Shown: one piece after another, positions 7,556 through 15,376 of the stretch
Numbering within the stretch: position 1 is the stretch's first letter
Layout of the letters: every line of letters starts with the position of its first letter
Assembly (NCBI RefSeq): GCF_002934065.1
Contig: NZ_CP018049.1
Span: forward strand, 5,702,501 to 5,766,500
Source: Pseudomonas orientalis
Lineage (GTDB): Bacteria; Pseudomonadota; Gammaproteobacteria; Pseudomonadales; Pseudomonadaceae
Reading direction: 5' to 3'
Length of the DNA stretch: 64,000 nucleotides
Notes under the pieces: model-generated
The model's input: only the letters and a program-made list of their open reading frames with translations
Databases searched by the model: none
Told to the model about the DNA's origin: nothing
Translations under genes and position numbers: made by a program

Positions 7556-8893
7556 ATGTTTGCTTTCTTCCGACCTGCCGCACACCAGGCGCCCCTGCCT
7601 GAAGAAAAAATAGACAGTACCTACCGACGCCTGCGCTGGCAGATCTTCGCCGGTATTTTCTTCGGTTACGCCGGCTATTACCTGCTGCGCAAAAACTTCT
7701 CCCTGGCCATGCCCTACCTGATCGACGAGGGCTACACCCGCGGTGAGCTGGGCCTGGCGATGTCGGCCATCGCGATTGCCTACGGCCTGTCCAAGTTCCT
7801 CATGGGCCTGGTGTCCGACCGCTCCAACCCGCGTTACTTCCTGCCCTTCGGCCTGCTGGTGTCAGCGGGGGTGATGTTCATTTTCGGTTTCGCGCCTTGG
7901 GCGACGTCCAGCGTGACCATGATGTTCATTTTGCTGTTCATCAACGGTTGGGCCCAAGGCATGGGCTGGCCGCCAAGTGGGCGGACCATGGTGCACTGGT
8001 GGTCGCAGAAAGAACGCGGCGGCGTGGTCTCGGTGTGGAACGTGGCGCACAACGTCGGCGGCGGCCTGATCGGCCCGCTGTTCCTGCTCGGCATGGCCTG
8101 GTTCAATGACTGGCATGCGGCGTTCTACGTGCCGGCTACGGTGGCGCTGGCAGTGGCGGCGTTTGCCTTCATCACCATGCGCGACACGCCGCAATCGGTT
8201 GGCCTGCCGCCGATCGAGCAGTACAAGAACGACTACCCGGAAGGCTACGACGCCAGCCACGAAGACGAATTCAGCGCCAAGGAAATCTTCGTCAAGTACG
8301 TGCTGCGCAACAAAATGCTGTGGTACATCGCCCTCGCCAACGTGTTCGTCTACCTGCTGCGCTACGGCGTACTGGACTGGGCGCCGACCTACCTGAAAGA
8401 AGCCAAGCATTTCACGGTCGACAAGTCGTCCTGGGCGTATTTCTTTTACGAGTGGGCAGGTATCCCGGGCACGCTGCTGTGCGGCTGGATGTCGGACAAG
8501 ATCTTTCGTGGCAATCGCGGCCTGACCGGCATCGTGTTCATGGCGCTGGTGACCGTGGCGACCCTGGTTTACTGGCTCAACCCGCCGGGCAACCCGATGG
8601 TCGACATGATTGCGCTGGTATCCATCGGCTTTTTGATCTATGGCCCGGTGATGCTGATCGGCCTGCAGGCGCTGGAACTGGCACCAAAGAAAGCCGCCGG
8701 CACCGCGGCCGGCTTCACCGGCCTATTCGGCTACCTGGGCGGTTCGGTGGCGGCGAGCGCGGCGATGGGCTACACCGTGGACCACTTCGGTTGGGACGGT
8801 GGTTTCGTGCTGCTGATTGGCGCGTGCGTGCTGGCGATCGCCTTCCTGATCCCGACGCTGTGGCACACCAACAGCGTCAGCTCGGCGCGCTAA
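7556..8893 (+). CDS. glpT: Glycerol-3-phosphate transporter GlpT
   Basis: A 445-residue MFS antiporter of the organophosphate:phosphate family that imports sn-glycerol-3-phosphate in exchange for phosphate; also the usual fosfomycin entry route in Pseudomonas. Twelve hydrophobic segments; the N-terminal segment GYAGYYLLRKNFSLAMPYL, GLSKFLMGLVSDRSNPRYF and NGWAQGMGWPPSGRTMVHWW are highly conserved GlpT/UhpT signatures, with a long hydrophilic loop at about residues 220-250. Ribosome site TTGGAG before ATG 7556. Two candidate GlpR operators upstream suggest repression relieved by glycerol-3-phosphate. Overlaps the convergent chaC by 4 bases. Confidence 0.96.
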   Translation: MFAFFRPAAHQAPLPEEKIDSTYRRLRWQIFAGIFFGYAGYYLLRKNFSLAMPYLIDEGYTRGELGLAMSAIAIAYGLSKFLMGLVSDRSNPRYFLPFGLLVSAGVMFIFGFAPWATSSVTMMFILLFINGWAQGMGWPPSGRTMVHWWSQKERGGVVSVWNVAHNVGGGLIGPLFLLGMAWFNDWHAAFYVPATVALAVAAFAFITMRDTPQSVGLPPIEQYKNDYPEGYDASHEDEFSAKEIFVKYVLRNKMLWYIALANVFVYLLRYGVLDWAPTYLKEAKHFTVDKSSWAYFFYEWAGIPGTLLCGWMSDKIFRGNRGLTGIVFMALVTVATLVYWLNPPGNPMVDMIALVSIGFLIYGPVMLIGLQALELAPKKAAGTAAGFTGLFGYLGGSVAASAAMGYTVDHFGWDGGFVLLIGACVLAIAFLIPTLWHTNSVSSAR

Positions 8894-9543
8894 CTGCCCG
8901 AGCAATCCTTTGCACACCGCTTGAGCCGCGCCTCCAGGTTTTTATCTGGCATGGCGTGGCTACGCAGGGCGTTCACGGTCTGCTCGACATAATCGCGAGT
9001 GGTGCCGTAACGCCCGCAAGCGCTTTGCAGAACGTGGTTCAGCACGATATCGGGCAAGTTGCCAGCATAGCTGGGCAAGTGCCGCTCCAGCACAAATCCC
9101 AGCGCCTGCACCTGACTGCCATCTTCCAGGCGGCAACTGAGCCAGTGCGGTTTGTAGGAGGGGTAAGGCATTTCGCGTTGCCATAATGCATACAGCGAAG
9201 CCTCCAACTGATCTTCCGGCAAGCGGTAGGCAAACCCGCTGCACGAACCGCCCCGATCCAGCCCGAACACCAGGCCCGGCAACTCCGGCGTACCCCGATG
9301 CTCGTGGGACCACAGGTACAGGCCACGGTGATAACCGTGAACCCGTGCGCGCACCCGCTCGCTCGACGAACATTCAGGACGCCAGATCAGCGAACCATAG
9401 GCAAACAGCCAGACCGGCCCACCCTTATGCCGGGCCATGGTGGCCTGCATCGAGCTCATTAATTGTTCGTGAGTGAGTTGCGGCCCAAGATCGAGCCGCG
9501 GAGGGTAAGCCAACTGCAAAAGATCGGTTTCAATGGCGGTCAT
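8890..9543 (-). CDS. chaC: Glutathione-specific gamma-glutamylcyclotransferase ChaC
   Basis: A 217-residue ChaC-family enzyme that cleaves glutathione to 5-oxoproline and Cys-Gly. The substrate-binding loop YGSLIW is at residues 49-54, followed by RVHGYHRGLYLWSHEHRGTPE and GLVFGLDRGGSC, all typical; the probable catalytic glutamate is E124 in WQREMPY. Cytoplasmic, no signal peptide. It lies between glpT (convergent, 4-base overlap) and the TonB-dependent receptor, whose stop is 28 bases away on the same strand. Confidence 0.93.
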   Translation of the reverse strand: MTAIETDLLQLAYPPRLDLGPQLTHEQLMSSMQATMARHKGGPVWLFAYGSLIWRPECSSSERVRARVHGYHRGLYLWSHEHRGTPELPGLVFGLDRGGSCSGFAYRLPEDQLEASLYALWQREMPYPSYKPHWLSCRLEDGSQVQALGFVLERHLPSYAGNLPDIVLNHVLQSACGRYGTTRDYVEQTVNALRSHAMPDKNLEARLKRCAKDCSGS

Positions 9544-9570
9544 GGCGAAAAGCGTTGCGCCTCCTGTGTG

Positions 9571-11958
9571 CTACCAGTTGTAAGCGACTTTACCGTAATA
9601 AAACGCGCCGCTGTAACCGTACGGCGAAAAAGTGCTGTAGGCCAGGTTGCCGCCGCTGCTGGCGTAGGCATTGACCTTCTCGGGGTATTTGTCGGTGACG
9701 TTGTCGCCGCCCAGGGTGAAGGTCCAGTTCTTCAGCTTGTAGTCCGCCGACAGGTCCAGCACCCAGGCCGCCTTGAAGGTCTGGTCGTTGACCTTGTCCG
9801 CCTGGTAGCTGGTGAACTCACCATAGCGCACCAGGTTGCTGTGCAGTGCCCAATTGCCGAAGGTGAAGTCGTTGCCCAGGCTCAGCTTGTGCTGGGGCGT
9901 GGTGTCGCCGAGCAAGCCGATGCGCTCGCGACGGTCCACCCGCACCAGGTTGGCGCCCAGGCTGTCGAGGACGGCCGGGTTGGCCTTCACATCGGTGACC
10001 TTGGTGTGGTTGTAGTTGTAGCCCACGGTGCTGTTCCAGCGGATACCGTTATCGAACTGATAGCGATAGTTGGCCACCAGGTCGACACCGTCGGTGCTGG
10101 TGTCGGTGGCGTTGGTGAAATAACGCGCTGTGGTGTAGTTGATATTGCCGACACCGTTAGCTTGCAGGTAGGCCACCGTCGCCGGATTGAGCGTGAGGTT
10201 GGACGACAGGCTGATGCGGTCGCGTATGTCGATGCGATACACATCCAGTGTCACCGTCAGGTCGTCGGCAGGCTCCAGCACCAGGCCAAGGCTGTAGTTA
10301 CGCGACTTTTCAGCCTTGAGGTCTTCGGCACCGAGCAGGCGCGCCACCTGGCTGTTGGCCGGGAACGTGCCGGCCTCCTGGATCGTATTACCGATCAATT
10401 GCGATGAGGTATAGGCGAAGTTCTGCTGGGCCAGGGACGGCGCGCGAAAGCCATTGGAAATGCTGCCGCGCAACGCCACTTGCGGGGTGAAGTCGTAACG
10501 CGCCGACAGCGAACCGCTGAGGTTGGAGCCAAAATCGCTGTAGTCCTCATGGCGCACGGCGGCCGAGGCGCTGAGTTGTTCGGTGAAGTTGGTTTCCAAA
10601 TCCAGGTATTGCGCCCAATTATGCCGCGTACTGGTCCCCGCATCGGCATCGCGGAACCCGCCAAGGCCAGAGCTGCCGGTCTGGTAGTAGGACGCGGGCT
10701 CACCTGCCTGGATTTCATAGCCCTGATGCAAGTATTCACCGCCGAACGCCACGGAGACCGGGTACGGCAGCCAGCCCAGGTCAAACTCGCGGGACAGGTC
10801 CAGGCTGACTTGCTTCTGCTCGTTGCTCAGGGTGCCGTTGTTGAATTTGCGCGGCGTCGCCAGGCCCAGGGAGGTGTTGATGGTTTCGGTGCCGAGCTCG
10901 TACTGATTCTTGCCGTAGTTGGCCGACAGGTCGTAGTGCCAGTCGTAGGCGAGCAGCCCGCGCAGGCCCACCACCAGCGAGGTGTCTTCCAGGTTGCCTT
11001 TGATCAGCGGCAGGTAGCCGTTGGGGTTGAGTGCCGCAATATTATTGGAAGCGTTGCTGGCGCGGTAGAACGCTGCCGTCTCGCCGCGGCGCTTGCTGTA
11101 GCCGCCGAAACTGTAGAATTCGGCGGCATCGTTGAAGGAATATTCCGAGTTGAACTGGAATTTGCCCTCATTGGTGGCCGGCTCGCCTTGACGGAATACA
11201 CGCTGGCCGTAGGTGGTGGAACCGACACTGCCTGGGCGGTAATCATTGCCGGCACGATTGGTGTAATCGTTGTCGGCACCTTCGGCCGACAGATTGATAA
11301 AGCCGTTTTCGCCCAATGCCAGGCCCGTATTGCCGCTGACATTACGCTGGATGCCGTCACCTTTTTTGTACCCGCCGAACCGAGTGGAGATCGAACCGCC
11401 CTGGTCGTCGTGCTTGAGGATCACATTGATCACGCCGGCGATCGCGTCGGAGCCGTAACGTGCCGACGCGCCATCGCGCAGCACTTCGATGTGGTCCACC
11501 GCCGACAGTGGGATTGCATTCAGGTCCGCCGGTGCCGAACCGCGACCCACCGCACCGCCGAGGTTGACGAAAGCACTGGTATGACGGCGCTTGCCGTTGA
11601 CCAGTACCAACACCTGGTCCGGTGACAAACCGCGCAACTGCGCCGGGCGTACCAGCTCGGCGCCATCCACCAGGCTCGGCCGTGGAAAGTTGATCGATGG
11701 GATCAGGCGCGCCAGCACCGCGCCCAGCTCGTCGGAGCCGGTACTGCGCAGGGTTTCGCCGGAGATCACATCGATTGGCGACAGCGAAGCACTGGCGGTG
11801 CGCTCCTGGGCGCGCGTGCCGGTCACGATGACCGTACCCAGTTGGGGCGCATCGACGGCGGACGTTTCATCCGCAAGAACGGGATTGAATCCCACGGTGG
11901 TCAGCAAATTGGCCGACAAAATCGCCGTGTATAACGCGTGTTTTCTGTAGCTCCCCAT
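9571..11958 (-). CDS. TonB-dependent outer-membrane receptor
   Basis: A 795-residue TonB-dependent receptor: signal peptide (residues 1-30, ..FNPVLADE), a TonB-box-like LGTVIVTG near 42-49, plug domain with LRGLSPDQVLVLVNGKRRH and IEVLRDGASARYGSDAIAGVINVI, then a 22-strand barrel ending in ..GKVAYNW with the C-terminal aromatic required for outer-membrane insertion. Strong AGGGAG ribosome site before ATG 11958. No extra N-terminal signalling domain, so it is not a transducer of the FpvA/FecA type. The ligand is not recognisable; absence of a siderophore cluster nearby argues only weakly against a ferrisiderophore. Probably accessory in this position. Confidence 0.93.
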   Translation of the reverse strand: MGSYRKHALYTAILSANLLTTVGFNPVLADETSAVDAPQLGTVIVTGTRAQERTASASLSPIDVISGETLRSTGSDELGAVLARLIPSINFPRPSLVDGAELVRPAQLRGLSPDQVLVLVNGKRRHTSAFVNLGGAVGRGSAPADLNAIPLSAVDHIEVLRDGASARYGSDAIAGVINVILKHDDQGGSISTRFGGYKKGDGIQRNVSGNTGLALGENGFINLSAEGADNDYTNRAGNDYRPGSVGSTTYGQRVFRQGEPATNEGKFQFNSEYSFNDAAEFYSFGGYSKRRGETAAFYRASNASNNIAALNPNGYLPLIKGNLEDTSLVVGLRGLLAYDWHYDLSANYGKNQYELGTETINTSLGLATPRKFNNGTLSNEQKQVSLDLSREFDLGWLPYPVSVAFGGEYLHQGYEIQAGEPASYYQTGSSGLGGFRDADAGTSTRHNWAQYLDLETNFTEQLSASAAVRHEDYSDFGSNLSGSLSARYDFTPQVALRGSISNGFRAPSLAQQNFAYTSSQLIGNTIQEAGTFPANSQVARLLGAEDLKAEKSRNYSLGLVLEPADDLTVTLDVYRIDIRDRISLSSNLTLNPATVAYLQANGVGNINYTTARYFTNATDTSTDGVDLVANYRYQFDNGIRWNSTVGYNYNHTKVTDVKANPAVLDSLGANLVRVDRRERIGLLGDTTPQHKLSLGNDFTFGNWALHSNLVRYGEFTSYQADKVNDQTFKAAWVLDLSADYKLKNWTFTLGGDNVTDKYPEKVNAYASSGGNLAYSTFSPYGYSGAFYYGKVAYNW

Positions 11959-12285
11959 ACCGCTCCCTATGAATCAATTAATAGAACTTCAACGCTCAGA
12001 GTTCGTACGATCGATCCGGCTGGCGGGCGGTAGCGGTCAGTGATTGGTGGCTGTGGATGAAGTCGGTAGTCCGTTGACATATAGCCTAAAGATATTCATC
12101 GAATAAAATAAATACCTTAAAAGAATAAGCGAATGCATAAGCACCCTCACCCGCTCATCAGCCACCGCGACGGCGATCCGAGCGCTTTCAGCCAAGGTTC
12201 AGCCTGAGCAGCGGGCAATCCGCCAAAATGCCGCATACATCACGACCCACTTAGCCGCTCATCCAATCGACTATCGAGGCCGCCC
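11959..12285. other. Intergenic region between the TonB receptor and a small exported protein
   Basis: 327 bases without a gene. The part nearest the receptor gene is ordinary; positions about 12075-12135 are AT-rich (GATATTCATCGAATAAAATA..) and include a TTGACA at 12074-12079 on the plus strand with no convincing -10 at the right spacing. This divergent region must contain the promoters of both flanking genes. I see no Fur-box-like 19-mer. Confidence 0.5.
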
Positions 12286-12768
12286 ATGCACAAAATCCGC
12301 TTGCCTGGCCTGCTGTTCCTGGCCCAGGCCACCACTGCACTGGCAGCTGAGACCCCACCAGCAAACGACGACAAAGGCTTCTGGTACGCGCAGACCAGCG
12401 TCTACACCCGGCATTTCGCGCCCGACCCCGAGCACAACAACCAGCAAAACCTGCTGGGACTGGAGCGCAACGAAGCGTCGGGCCTGGTCTATGGCGCGGC
12501 GACCTTTCGCAACTCGTTCAGGCAACGCGCCTACTACGCATACGTCGGCAAGCGCTATGACATGGCCGATTACCCGGTGTACCTGAAGGTCACGGGTGGG
12601 GCGATCCAGGGTTATCGCGGCAAGTACCGTGACAAGATCCCCCTGAACCGTTATGGCGTGGCGCCCGTCATCATTCCGTCCGTGGGCACGCATTACGGGC
12701 CGATGGCGGCAGAACTGGTGTTGCTGGGGTTCAATGCAGCGATGGTGACGACTGGTCTGAGATTCTGA
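12286..12768 (+). CDS. Small exported, possibly outer-membrane beta-barrel protein
   Basis: 160 residues with a signal peptide (cleavage likely after ..TTALAAE). The mature part contains GFWYAQTSVYTRHFAPDPEHNN, LLGLERNEASG, YPVYLKVTGGAIQGYRG and ends in ..VTTGLRF, with alternating hydrophobic residues and a C-terminal Phe, which fits a small outer-membrane barrel. Similar proteins occur in other pseudomonads near glpT and have, I believe, been auto-annotated as glycerol-3-phosphate transporter, which the sequence does not support; PagP-like size is suggestive but the PagP motifs are not seen. Function unknown. Confidence 0.75.
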   Translation: MHKIRLPGLLFLAQATTALAAETPPANDDKGFWYAQTSVYTRHFAPDPEHNNQQNLLGLERNEASGLVYGAATFRNSFRQRAYYAYVGKRYDMADYPVYLKVTGGAIQGYRGKYRDKIPLNRYGVAPVIIPSVGTHYGPMAAELVLLGFNAAMVTTGLRF

Positions 12769-12781
12769 ACGGGCGTAAATC

Positions 12782-12875
12782 AATGTGGGAGGGGGAAGCC
12801 CTGTTTGTAGGAGCGAGCAAGCTCGCTCCTACAGAGGGAGAGGGCGGCATTAGGGCAAGCCCCCTCCCACACGTT
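12782..12875. repeat. REPIN, family 1, with a second-family REP palindrome inside
   Basis: The outer arms AATGTGGGAGGGGG (12782 onward) and GCAAGCCCCCTCCCACACGTT (ending 12875) are family 1. The left half is cut after GGGGGAAGCCC and the normal inner sequence is replaced by a family-2 palindrome and a few GA-rich bases. Lies between two convergent genes. Confidence 0.85.
12806..12833. repeat. REP palindrome, family 2 (TGTAGGAGCGAGC)
   Basis: A perfect 13-bp inverted repeat TGTAGGAGCGAGC / GCTCGCTCCTACA with an AA loop, located inside the family-1 REPIN. The same 13-mer begins both arms of the REPIN at 35966-36065. Confidence 0.9.
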
Positions 12876-12882
12876 GATTACG

Positions 12883-13851
12883 TCAGGGACGTGGAGCGTA
12901 GGCAAATACGTCAGCGCGCATCTGGTGCGCATCCATACCGGCGTCGACCAACGCATCCAGCGTGCCGTAGATCATCGCCGGTGATCCGCTGGCGTACACG
13001 TGCACGGCCTTGAGGTCGGTAATGTCTTCGCACACGGCTTCATGCAGCAAGCCGCAGCGCCCTTCCCAACCGCACAGGTCACTGACGACTTTGTGCAGGA
13101 ACAGGTTGGGCAGTTGCTGCCATTGATCCCAGTGCTCGATCTCGTAGAAATCTTCCGGGCGACGCACGCCCCAATACAGGTGCACCGGGTGCTTGAAGCC
13201 GGAAGCCCGGCAATGCTCGATCAGGCTGTGCATCTGGGCCATGCCCGTGCCGGCGGCGATCAGCACCAGCGGCCCGTCCGGCAACTGGGCCAGGTGGGTG
13301 TCACCGAAAGGCAGTTCAATCCGCGCCATGCGGTTGCGCTGTAGCTGGTCCAACAGGTTGCGTGCGCTGTCCTCACGGGCCAGCACATGCAGTTCCAGCT
13401 CGCGGCCGGAGTGAGGTGCCGAGGCCAGGGAAAACGCCGACTTCTCGCCGTTCTCACGCTCGATCATCAGGTACTGCCCGGCGTGGTAACGCACCGCCTT
13501 GCCAGCCGGCGCGAGCAGCCGCACGCGCCACACATCGCCGCCGACTTCCACGCATTCGCTCAACTGGCACGACAATTTGCGCACCGGCAATTCCCCCGGC
13601 GCCAGCACGCCATCCCACAACACAATGCAATCTTCCAACGGCTCGGCGATGCAGGTGTAGAACTCACCATGATCACGCACCTCACCGCTCTGCTGCACAC
13701 GGCCCTCCACCAACAGCGCCGCACACACGTGGCATACGCCGTTGCGACACGCCTGCGGGCATTCATAGCCCAGGCGGCGCGCACCGTCGAGGATGCGTTC
13801 GCCAGGGTTCAGTTCCAGTACCGCGCCGGAAGGTTGCAGGGTTACGCGCAT
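12883..13851 (-). CDS. [2Fe-2S] ferredoxin-NAD(P)H/flavin reductase
   Basis: 322 residues, start ATG 13851 (a TTG one codon earlier is less likely). Plant-type ferredoxin domain at residues 1-90: cluster ligands C35, C40 and C43 in ACRNGVCHVC plus the fourth Cys in FYTC near 67. Then an FAD-binding barrel (RYHAGQYLMIERENG, a variant RxYS region SAFSLAS) and an NAD-binding Rossmann half (VLIAAGTGMAQMHSL). Resembles CDP-6-deoxy-glucoseen-type reductases and Fre. The ATG shares one base with the ubiD stop (TGATG), so it is coupled to ubiD; a role in flavin supply or electron transfer for UbiD/UbiX is an inference. Confidence 0.88.
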   Translation of the reverse strand: MRVTLQPSGAVLELNPGERILDGARRLGYECPQACRNGVCHVCAALLVEGRVQQSGEVRDHGEFYTCIAEPLEDCIVLWDGVLAPGELPVRKLSCQLSECVEVGGDVWRVRLLAPAGKAVRYHAGQYLMIERENGEKSAFSLASAPHSGRELELHVLAREDSARNLLDQLQRNRMARIELPFGDTHLAQLPDGPLVLIAAGTGMAQMHSLIEHCRASGFKHPVHLYWGVRRPEDFYEIEHWDQWQQLPNLFLHKVVSDLCGWEGRCGLLHEAVCEDITDLKAVHVYASGSPAMIYGTLDALVDAGMDAHQMRADVFAYAPRP

Positions 13852-15317
13852 CAATCTATTCCCAATTCTTTCCAGATTGCATCGACGCGAGCCGTCACGG
13901 CGTCATCCTTGACGATTACCCGGCCCCACTCGCGGGTGGTTTCACCCGGCCACTTGTGAGTGGCATCCAGGCCCATTTTCGATCCAAGCCCCGACACCGG
14001 CGAAGCGAAGTCGAGGTAATCGATCGGCGTGTTGTCGATCATTACCGTGTCGCGCTTGGGGTCCATGCGCGTGGTGATGGCCCAGATCACGTCGTTCCAG
14101 TCGCGGGCATTGATATCGTCGTCGGTGACGATAACGAATTTGGTATACATGAACTGTCGTAAAAACGACCACACACCCAGCATTACCCGCTTGGCATGGC
14201 CTGGGTACGACTTCTTCATGGTGACGATGGCCATGCGGTACGAGCAACCTTCCGGCGGCAGGTAGAAGTCGGTGATTTCCGGGAACTGCTTTTGCAGGAT
14301 CGGCACGAACACTTCGTTCAGCGCCACGCCAAGGATCGCCGGCTCATCCGGTGGCCGACCGGTGTAGGTGCTGTGGTAGATGGGCTTGATCCGATGGGTG
14401 ATGCGCTCAACGGTGAACACCGGAAAGCTGTCGACTTCGTTGTAATAACCGGTGTGGTCGCCGTAAGGCCCTTCATCGGCCATTTCGCCCGGATGAATCA
14501 CACCTTCCAGGATGATTTCGGCGGTGGCCGGCACTTGCAGATCGTTACCGCGGCACTTCACCAGCTCGGTGCGGTTGCCGCGCAGCAGGCCGGCGAAGGC
14601 GTACTCGGACAGGCTGTCCGGCACCGGCGTCACTGCGCCGAGGATGGTGGCCGGGTCGGCGCCCAGCGCCACGGAGACCGGGAATGGCTGGCCTGGATGT
14701 TTTTCGCACCATTCGCGAAAGTCCAGGGCGCCGCCACGGTGGCTCAGCCAACGCATGATCACCTTGTTGCGGCCGATCACTTGCTGGCGGTAAATGCCGA
14801 GGTTCTGGCGGTCCTTGTTCGGACCTTTGGTGACGGTCAGGCCCCAGGTGATCAGTGGGCCGACGTCGCCGGGCCAGCAGGTCTGCACAGGGAGCATGGC
14901 CAGGTCCACGTCATCGCCTTCGATGACCACTTCCTGGCACACCGCGTCCTTGACCACCTTGGGCGCCATGGCAATGATCTTGCGGAAGATCGGCAGCTTC
15001 GACCAGGCGTCCTTCAAGCCTTTGGGTGGCTCGGGCTCCTTGAGGAAAGCCAGCAGCTTGCCGATCTCGCGCAGCTCGCTGACCGCCTCGGCGCCCATGC
15101 CGAAGGCGACGCGCTCGGGTGTGCCGAACAGGTTGCCGAGCACCGGAATGTCGTAGCCGGTCGGGTTCTCGAACAACAGCGCCGGGCCCTTGTTACGCAA
15201 GGTACGGTCGCAAATCTCAGTCATTTCCAGTACCGGTGAAATCGGCATCTGGATACGTTTCAACTCTCCGCGCTGCTCAAGTTGCTGCACGAAATCCCGA
15301 AGATCCTTGAATTTCAT
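13851..15317 (-). CDS. ubiD: 4-hydroxy-3-polyprenylbenzoate decarboxylase UbiD
   Basis: Decarboxylates polyprenyl-4-hydroxybenzoate in ubiquinone synthesis using prenylated FMN made by UbiX. 488 residues from ATG 15317, giving the family start MKFKDLRDFV; an in-frame GTG at 15329 is less likely. Conserved UbiD segments are seen: NLGIYRQQVIGRNK, the catalytic-domain region GPYGDHTGYYNEVD and VPATAEIILEG, and ARDWNDVIWAI near the C-terminus. First gene of a two-gene unit with the downstream reductase. Confidence 0.95.
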   Translation of the reverse strand: MKFKDLRDFVQQLEQRGELKRIQMPISPVLEMTEICDRTLRNKGPALLFENPTGYDIPVLGNLFGTPERVAFGMGAEAVSELREIGKLLAFLKEPEPPKGLKDAWSKLPIFRKIIAMAPKVVKDAVCQEVVIEGDDVDLAMLPVQTCWPGDVGPLITWGLTVTKGPNKDRQNLGIYRQQVIGRNKVIMRWLSHRGGALDFREWCEKHPGQPFPVSVALGADPATILGAVTPVPDSLSEYAFAGLLRGNRTELVKCRGNDLQVPATAEIILEGVIHPGEMADEGPYGDHTGYYNEVDSFPVFTVERITHRIKPIYHSTYTGRPPDEPAILGVALNEVFVPILQKQFPEITDFYLPPEGCSYRMAIVTMKKSYPGHAKRVMLGVWSFLRQFMYTKFVIVTDDDINARDWNDVIWAITTRMDPKRDTVMIDNTPIDYLDFASPVSGLGSKMGLDATHKWPGETTREWGRVIVKDDAVTARVDAIWKELGID

Positions 15318-15376
15318 TAACCATGCCACCCGTAAAATAGGCGTACATCCTACCTGCTCTCGAGGCGGCTGGCAGC

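Noticed and set aside
12286..12768. Glycerol-3-phosphate transporter function for the 160-residue protein
   Set aside because: It has a signal peptide and no membrane helices; proximity to glpT alone does not support transport.
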